Below, one piece after another: positions 29,701 to 35,700 of a stretch of DNA of 64,000 nt. The notes under the pieces were generated by a model. That model had not been told where the DNA came from, did no database searches, and saw only the letters and a program-made list of their open reading frames with translations. Every line of letters begins with the position of its first letter. The stretch's first letter is position 1. The position numbers and the translations under genes were made by a program. Source of the DNA: Azorinus chamasolen (lineage: Eukaryota; Mollusca; Bivalvia; Cardiida; Solecurtidae); assembly GCA_963576725.1 (NCBI GenBank), contig OY755252.1, positions 54,256,431 to 54,320,430 of the forward strand. Direction: 5' to 3'.

Positions 29701-32700
29701 AGAATAAATCTGTTGCAACTAGCGTAGAAACTTGGACAGCAAATTTGACCAAAACACCAACCCATTATGTTTTAGTGTTGGCCGTAGCACCTTCCTTAGC
29801 CACCATTAATATATTGCACGTATGGGTCTTAAACAGTAGGCGGTTGCTTAATGCAGGGACACAATAATGCAGAAAACTCCTGTAAGAGCTTTCTGCATTA
29901 CGTTTGACCTGCATTAAGCTACAAACTGCCTTTCAAAACCATAATTAGCCCTCTTTGTGATGGCCGCTTAAGACAGGTTGTTCACATTAGAACTACGACG
30001 TAAGACTTCTTTATTCTATAAATAGAAATAGACATACCATTGACGTCACACCTACTTTGCCCTGAACATGTTTCGTTTTCTGTGCAGTTTGTATTTCCAC
30101 AATTCAAGGTCCGCTGAAACAAAGAAGAGTTCTTGTTTATATGATGGAAAATTATTTACAGACATGAACAGTAACAAGAAATATCTTTTAAAAAGATATT
30201 CAGCGGCTCTCAAATATTGACACAATTTACAAAACAATCTCTGCAATATTTATTTCAATGTTTGGAGATTCTACTAGTACAGAGAACTAGATATATGAAG
30301 GGTTGCTTGTTATTATGCTAGCAGAGAAGAATGCAATGAAAATGACTTGGAGTAGAAGAAACATTTATTGAAATATTTCAAGTTGCTTTTTATAGGAAAT
30401 CACTTTTAAAATGTACGATGTCAAAGTAATGTTTTAAAACTATGTCAAGTTAGTTCTTTAGTATAAAGCATTTATTATAAATGTTATAAATGATTATAAA
30501 TATAAAGCTTTTATTATAAAATATTAACATTTATTATAAAATGTGTATGAAAGCGCTTATATTTGTATTGATATGAAGATAAGAAATTGAATACACTCAT
30601 GAAGTAAATACAGATCTGTATTTACTTCGTGATACACTTTAAAGCATAAAGTTTTTGTTTGTGCAGAGTCTGCAATTCTTTAAAGAACGGTATTTATTTA
30701 GCCTAGATCAACACTTTAATCGACTTGTGTGCATCATCATTAATGACATCATTAACTGAATCTACATGTAGTTTCAACAATATAACCTTCTCTATGAGCC
30801 CAGGTCCCATGTGATAGAGCCGTAGCAGTAGCCTTCAGTAAGTAGTTTTATATCAAAGAGAGCCAACAGCCAGAGCGTCGGTGCTTTGGTCGGGGACAGT
30901 AATTAATACTATTAATACCACTACTCTAATATACTAAACAACCCTTCTTCTTTATTTCCTATAGCACTGCCTGTGAATTATGATGGTTTCAGCAAACTAC
31001 CTGTTCGTCAAAGTGGACTTTATGATCAAATGTTATATTAATTGATAGCAAGATGATAGTAAAAGTTTGAAAGTTTAATAGAGGTTTCGACAAACTGGTA
31101 ATATTGCTCAGCAACCATTACCATGAGGTGATAAATATCAGTACATCAGTACTTTGATTTTATGGGAATTTCCAGGTCTTAAAATCTATTTTAAGAACAG
31201 AACTTTCGACAGTCGACAGTCGACAGTCTTCGGTCCCATGCTAAATATCTGCGTAAATAATGATTTTCTGAACTATATGGGCTTTTGACTGAACTCTAAG
31301 AAGTTTATAGAACATGTCTGTGTAACAAGGTGCCTTACATGTGTTGTGATTATGTTAATTATTGCATTGAATTCAATTTGCGAGGCCGAAGCAGCTAATT
31401 ATCATAAAACATGGTGCTTGAAATAACTGCAATATCGTAATAGTTACCCCAGGAAATTCGACACGTTAGCAGACTGTATATCAGAATTTTACATAGTTTG
31501 GCAATGTGTAGAGGCATATAAAAAGGTTGTATGCCAGTCAAGGTATTTCGCAAATGAAAATAAAGTTTACTACTAAATACTCCTAGGTCATATGCAAATT
31601 ACAATGTAACATAGTTTCTCATTGGTGGAAAACTAGAACAAAAGTGAAAATAGACAGCTAGCCGCTGAAAAAAACAAAATCTACGAGTAATCGCGTCAAC
31701 TTCATTAATCCTTTACTAAATAGATATGTTTTTGCAAACAGAGTAGATCCCGATTAGAAAGCTCGTCTAGGAGCCGCTTGATCTAGGTCTTCTCTGCTTA
31801 TGAGATGATTAACCGCGGATTCTTCCGTCTCATCCATGGCTACATGTAGAAATACTATTGTTCATATTCTATTACATGTTAAAAATATAGCTAATAAGTA
31901 TACATGATATCATGTTTTTCTTAACCCATTCCTCCATGAATATCATGTAAACATAATGACATCATGAATATCAATTAGATGTATTTGTTATAATAGCCCA
32001 TGGACACATGCATTTTGAGCCATGGCAGAAACTGTAGAATCAGATCTATATTATAGCATAATCAAACAGAGCAGACCCTGATCAGACGACTCCTACATGG
32101 GCCGTCTAGTCTGGGTCTTCTCTGTTTGCAAAGGCGTAGAAAGGCGTATTTATGGAGTTAAAAGAATATTGAAGGAGTAAGGGTTAGCTGGACATCTGTT
32201 AATAGTCAAACAAAGAAGAGAGTGTTAGAATACTAGTACACGTTTAAAAGCATAGAGGTTTGACTATAACCCTTTACTCTATAGATATGCATTTTAATCC
32301 TTTACTCCATAAATACGACTATTAACCTTTACTCCATAAATACCACTATTAACCCTTACTCCATAAATACGACTATTAACCCTTACTCCATAAATACGAC
32401 TATAACCCTTACTCCATAAATACGACTATAACCCTTACTCCATAAATACGACTATTAACCCTTTACTCCATAAATACGACTATTAACCCTTTACTCCATA
32501 AATACGACTATTAACCCTTACTCCATAAAAACGACTATTAACCCTTTATTCCATAAATACGCCTTTTAACACTTTACTCCATAAATACGTTTTTAAACGT
32601 ATTTGCAAATAGAGTACACCCAGACCAGATTACTCCTGTAGAAGCCGTCTGATCAGGATCTGCTCTGGATGATTTCACAGCGTCTGCCATAGCCAAAATT

Positions 32701-35700
32701 GCCCAATGTACTATTGTAACAAACAATCTAGCTAATATCTATGTTGTCATTATTTCTTACATGAGTATTCAGAGTAAAAGCTTAAAATTCTGCATTCTTA
32801 TTCATATGGTCTGTAGTCAACATGCGATAATTACGGACCTCCAGTATTTTCTTATTTTCGAAGCATTTTTATGTCAACTCTTTATTCCATTGGTAAAACC
32901 TCTTTAAAACGGCCACTAAATCACATGAAGTATTTTGTGTTAAAAACAGGTGGTTGCTTAGAGCAAGGTGAAAATGAAACAGAATGCTCCTATAGGAACG
33001 TTTTGTTTTACTTTCATATTGCTTTAATTAAGCAGCTACCTGCCCTAAATACCAACTAATTAACACAATTTAGTGGCCGTTAAAGAGAGGTTTTACTGTG
33101 TCCTTTAATGCCTTTGCAAACCGATTAGACCAAGATCAGATTGTAGGAGCCGTCTGATGAATGTCTGCTCTGTTTACTGATGGAATATTATGTTTATATT
33201 GTGTGTATGTGGTTGTGTGTGTATGTATGTCATGCTGTCTATCGGTGTTTTGGTGGTGGTTGCGTCTTGTATGTGTCTTTGCCTGCTTGACTTTACTACT
33301 TTTCCACTTATAAGCACAATCGTGTTGTTTGTGCAGTGTGGCGGCCGTGAAACGTCTCCCCGTACATTCAATCAATATTTTTTCTTCCCTCTTGCAGGAA
33401 TTGCTCTGCATTCAATGCGTTTCCTCATACCTTAACCCTTTACCTGATAGAAGCGGCTTTTAGCGTGTTTGATTTATTCCTCCGCTGAAGAAAATAGTTC
33501 AAATTCATACAGTCATGAACATATTGCATAATAAATATTTTCTATATCCTAGTAGGTGGTAGCTTAAAGCAGGCTGAAAGTAAAGCAGAATGCGCCTTAA
33601 GGTGCATTCTGCTTTACTTTCAACCTGCTTTAAGTGGTCATATGTCTTCAAAACTAGAAACAGGCTATTGTGTAAAGGGTTAACACCGTACTTTGCACTT
33701 CATGGTGGCTTCGGAACTCACCGACATATTGTGGGACTATTTTAATTTCCCTTTTAAGATTTGTGTCCTTTACGTTTTCTCTAGTGTGACTTTACCTTAC
33801 TCGTTTTTCTTCTTACTTTTTACCTTTTACCCATTCAATGTTTTCCTTCATATCCTTAGTCTTCTTAATTTTTGTCGTAACCTCTGGTATGTTTTTATTC
33901 TTTTACACAACTTTTCTTTTTGTTACATACGTCTGTCGCTATTTTACAAATACTACACAGATTATGAATAGTTTCCCTATACTTAAAATTACAAACTTAA
34001 ACTTACACTCTGTGTCTTCTGTTCAGATTCCTCATAACCTGGCTAATTTCCAATCACTACAGCCGTCAGTTTGTATTAAACCTCTAAAATTGTCTTTTCA
34101 TATTCCCTCTTCTGCTATTAGTAACATTTTTCATAATGGACCAAACATCGTTCTGTCTCTTTTAAAGCAATCTATCATTCGTTATAGTAAAGCCCATCTA
34201 AATTCACATTATTTGAACAAAAGACATATGGTGTATCCAATAATTACTAAGTGCAATAGTATGAGGTGTATGTGTTGCAATTTTATTTCTACTAGATCAA
34301 CAATTAAATCTCTTGTTAATGGTAGAGTGTTTAGTGTGAAGATTAATTCTGATATAGACTGAAACTCATCTAATATTATATATGTTCTTATATGAAATGC
34401 GCCACGCTGTGGCATTCAATATGTAGGTCAGACAGGACGTACTTTAAAAACTAGGTTTCGTGAACACAGTTACCATTGCCGGATCAAAAAGTACACAATT
34501 TTCTTTACCAGCATTTTCGTCATACAGGACATTCTTTCAAATATGTTTCGGTTCAACCAGTAGAACAAATTTATTATGATTCTAAAACTACTAGCAGTTT
34601 AAAATCTAAATTTCGTTTTATCACAGAGCTAGACTGGATAAAGAAGTTACAAACACCTTTTCCTTTAGGCCTTAATGATAACATTTTCCAAAGCGGCAAC
34701 ATTTCTAAAGATCCAAGCATCGATATTTTCTCTATATTTTCTATTCGAAAACGTAAAAGTAGATCACATGGTAGACGTAGAAATGGTAATATTAAGCGTA
34801 AATTACGTCGTAATATGTCTATTCATGATTTGCATACCATTCTAAAACAAACTGGCAAACATTCTATGTTATTTTGTTTATCGTCTTTACCCTTTTCCTG
34901 TCTCAAGTCAATAGACGAAGAGGCTGATAAAATCTATATGCGTACAGACCCGTTAATTAATACTGCCTCACTTATACAAAGTTACACACAGCATGTTCTT
35001 CGTCCTCGTATTGATAAAGAATCTGAACATAAAAGACATTTTCTGAAACTTCAATTCCTAAATAAAGGTATCGATTTTATTGATATTCAAAGTATATTTC
35101 GTAATAAGAATGTAATCGATACTACATGTATTCCCAAATATTTCATCAACTCTGAATCACCTATCATCTGTTATAGATATAATAAACCTATCAGGAATGT
35201 TATTTTTAACTACAATATAATTGTCCCTGTCTTAAATATTGATGTCAATACCCCTATTTCTTGAGATTGTAGCATTTCTAGCTTTTGCTATAAACCAGTT
35301 GGTCATGGCATTACTGGTAATTTTGATATCATTAAGGATAAACGTCTCAGGACCCTCCTAACTAAAGGACCTAAATATAGATTACCTTCCCTTATTGATT
35401 TTGACGCTTGTCTAACTCATATTGCGGAAGCTATTCAAGAATTCTGCATCAAATGGTGTCGACGAGAACATGCAGATGTTAATGCCCTTTCGGATTAGAA
35501 GAAATGTATTTTTGATATTATTGATACGCGTATTACTTTTTACAAATCAAATTACCATCTTTTACCACCTCGACCTAGAGTTACATTTCACTATTTGAAG
35601 AAAAACATTTCTAATTTTCATTCTAATTATGTTCTTGTTCCTGCTGACAAGGCATCAAATAATGTAATCATTATTTGAAGATTGTATTATGTTGATGTTT

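Noticed and set aside
32269..32597. Regular direct repeats, CRISPR- or telomere-like
   Set aside because: Units are contiguous and equal to the M1 terminus.
33693..33971. Hydrophobic frame before the Penelope protein
   Set aside because: Low-complexity T-rich leader; overlaps the better Penelope frame.
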